Part shown: piece after piece, positions 44,357 to 45,722 of the stretch
Layout: the number at the start of each line of letters is the position of its first letter
Position numbering within the stretch: the stretch's first letter is position 1
From: Betaproteobacteria bacterium
GTDB lineage: Bacteria; Pseudomonadota; Gammaproteobacteria; Burkholderiales; SG8-39
Assembly (NCBI GenBank): GCA_004298385.1
Contig: SCTX01000056.1
Span: 1-45,722, forward strand
Reading direction: 5' to 3'
Length of the DNA: 45,722 nucleotides
Position numbers and translations under genes: made by a program
The notes under the pieces: model-generated
Told to the model about the DNA's origin: nothing
Database searches by the model: none
What the model saw: only the letters and a program-made list of their open reading frames with translations

Positions 44357-45722
44357 TTAAGATTCCCGCACCGTAAGCAGGCGCTCGGTAATGCCGATGT
44401 CACCGGATTCGTAGGTGATCCGCGCCTTCATTGTAACCGCGCTCTGGCCGGCGTAGATCGCGTCGACGATCGGCGCGTAGCGCTCTTCCACCACGCTGCG
44501 GCGCAACTTGCGCGTGCGCGTGATTTCTCCATCATCCGCGTCGAACTCCTTGTGCAGGCACACAAAGTGGCGCAGTTTGAGCCCTTCCGGCAGCGTGGCG
44601 TTGACGCGCTTGACCGCGGCGGCGATCAGTTCGATCACCTCGGGTTCTTGGGACAGGTCGGCGTAGGACATGTACGAGATACCGCGCATTTCGGCCCAAT
44701 GGCCGACTGTTTCCTTGTCGATGCAGATGATCGCCGCCAGCGTGTCGCGGCCGCGCCCGAGTACCGCCGCGTCCTTGACATACGGGCTGAACTTCAGGCG
44801 ATTCTCTATGTAATTGGGGATGTAGCGCTCGCCTTTGGCGGTATGCACCACTTCCGACAGGCGGCCGAGCACCACCAGGTGGCCGTCGGCTTCGCGATAA
44901 CCGGCGTCGCCGGTGTGCAGCCAGCCATCCTCAAGCGCTTCGCGCGAGGCTTCTTCCTGTTTGTAATAGCCACTGAACACGCTCTCCGAGCGGATCAGGA
45001 TCTCGCCGCTATCGCTGATCCTGATGTCGACGCCCGGCAGCGGGTTGCCGACAGTGTGCAGGCGGACCTCGCCGATGTCCTGTATGGCGTTGAAGGCGCT
45101 GGTCTCGGTCTGGCCGTAGAGTTGCCGCAGCTTCACGCCGAGCGCGCGGTAGAAGACGAAGGTGTCCTCTCCGATCGCCTCGCCGCCGGTGAAGGCGTGG
45201 CGCAGGCGGGTCAGGCCGAGTTGGTCCTTGATCGGGCCGCACACCAGCAACTCGCCGAGCGGCCGCAGAAGGCGCTCCTTCAAGGTCGGCTGACCTCCTT
45301 CGAGCTTGCGCCGTTCGGCCGCGAGCGCGGAGTTCATGAACAGGTCGTAGATCCACTTCTTCAGCCGGGTCGAGTCCTCCATGCGCACCTGGATGGTGGT
45401 CAGCATGTTGTCCCAGCTTCGCGGCGCGGCCAGATATAAAGTGGGGGCAATCTCGCGCAGGTCGTGCAGCACCGTTTCCTGGCGCTCGGGAATGTTGATG
45501 GTGAAACGCAGCGCGATACCGGCGCCCATGGTAAACGCAAAGTCGCCGATCCAAGCGATCGGCAGATAGGCGAGAACGCTTTCGTCGAACGCGAAGGCGC
45601 CGCCGCGGTAGGCATTGCGCACTCCGGCGAGCAGGTTGCGGTGGTTCAGCAGCACGCCCTTGGGCTTGCCGGTGGTGCCCGAGGAGTGCACGAACACCGC
45701 CCGGCCCGAAGGCCCGGCGGTG
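44357..45722 (-). CDS. Large AMP-forming acyl-CoA synthetase (cassette 3), 5' end beyond the window
   Basis: About 454 C-terminal residues are visible; the N-terminal ~200 lie outside the window. The ATP loop VHSSGTTGKPKG is at the very edge, followed by YGQTETS (A5), WLHTGDAGYRE, and EITRTRKLRR with the final-motif lysine. The C-terminal extension (MKARITYESGDIG) corresponds in position to those of the synthetases at 19179 and 31845. As in the other cassettes it directly precedes livH. The matching livG is presumably upstream, outside the window. The frame is open to the last base, so it is incomplete rather than broken. Confidence 0.9.
   Translation of the reverse strand, partial: TAGPSGRAVFVHSSGTTGKPKGVLLNHRNLLAGVRNAYRGGAFAFDESVLAYLPIAWIGDFAFTMGAGIALRFTINIPERQETVLHDLREIAPTLYLAAPRSWDNMLTTIQVRMEDSTRLKKWIYDLFMNSALAAERRKLEGGQPTLKERLLRPLGELLVCGPIKDQLGLTRLRHAFTGGEAIGEDTFVFYRALGVKLRQLYGQTETSAFNAIQDIGEVRLHTVGNPLPGVDIRISDSGEILIRSESVFSGYYKQEEASREALEDGWLHTGDAGYREADGHLVVLGRLSEVVHTAKGERYIPNYIENRLKFSPYVKDAAVLGRGRDTLAAIICIDKETVGHWAEMRGISYMSYADLSQEPEVIELIAAAVKRVNATLPEGLKLRHFVCLHKEFDADDGEITRTRKLRRSVVEERYAPIVDAIYAGQSAVTMKARITYESGDIGITERLLTVRES

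Overview
The window is GC-rich, densely packed bacterial DNA devoted almost wholly to uptake and CoA-dependent breakdown of carboxylic acids. No rRNA, tRNA, phage, transposase or CRISPR sequence was seen. Gene content (an AtuA-like protein, an acyl-CoA carboxylase, family III CoA transferase, SCP2-type thiolases, several Liv-type ABC importers, a TetR repressor) and base composition fit a betaproteobacterium of the Burkholderiales type. That placement is inference; nothing in the window fixes the species.

Layout. (1) 7-5916, minus strand: MoxR ATPase, VWA protein, Nudix-metallohydrolase fusion and AtuA-like protein, read from a promoter at 6149-6177. (2) 6378-8374, plus strand: a crotonase and a CoA transferase. 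(3) 8453-13795, minus strand: biotin carboxylase, a separate biotin carrier protein, carboxyltransferase, and two SDRs resembling trans-2-enoyl-CoA reductase, read from a promoter at 14120-14148. (4) 14214-25124, minus strand: enoyl-CoA hydratase, thiolase, acyl-CoA dehydrogenase, LivG, large acyl-CoA synthetase, LivH, LivM, substrate-binding protein, LivF, SDR. (5) 25279-25360, plus strand: the orphan 5' end of another enoyl-CoA hydratase gene. (6) 25361-37030, minus strand: TetR regulator, short acyl-CoA synthetase-like protein, LivG, large acyl-CoA synthetase, LivH, LivM, LivF, substrate-binding protein, thiolase, metallo-hydrolase. (7) 37437-45722, minus strand: large acyl-CoA synthetase (cut by the window edge), LivH, LivM, LivF, and three tandem copies of a substrate-binding protein gene.

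How it works together (inference from families and order). Three Liv-type importers each carry a large (about 660-680 residue) acyl-CoA synthetase directly ahead of livH; in the two complete cassettes it lies between livG and livH, joined to them by overlaps in three of four junctions. The likely scheme is import of a carboxylic acid, immediate conversion to its CoA ester, then dehydrogenation, hydration, a second oxidation and thiolysis, with a carboxylase branch for a beta-methyl-branched intermediate as in the Pseudomonas atu/liu pathways for acyclic terpenes and leucine. The actual substrate cannot be read from the sequence.

Regulation. A 14-bp palindrome, CTAACGCTnGTTAG, sits on the promoters of the moxR-atuA and carboxylase operons, and a 12/14 match lies on the probable promoter of the TetR gene. 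The simplest reading is a local regulon repressed by this TetR protein.

The least expected features are the synthetase-in-importer arrangement with matching basic C-terminal tails on all three LivF proteins, tandemly multiplied translation-start cassettes ahead of two substrate-binding protein genes, a split carboxylase alpha subunit, and an acyl-CoA synthetase-like protein that has lost its catalytic lysine.
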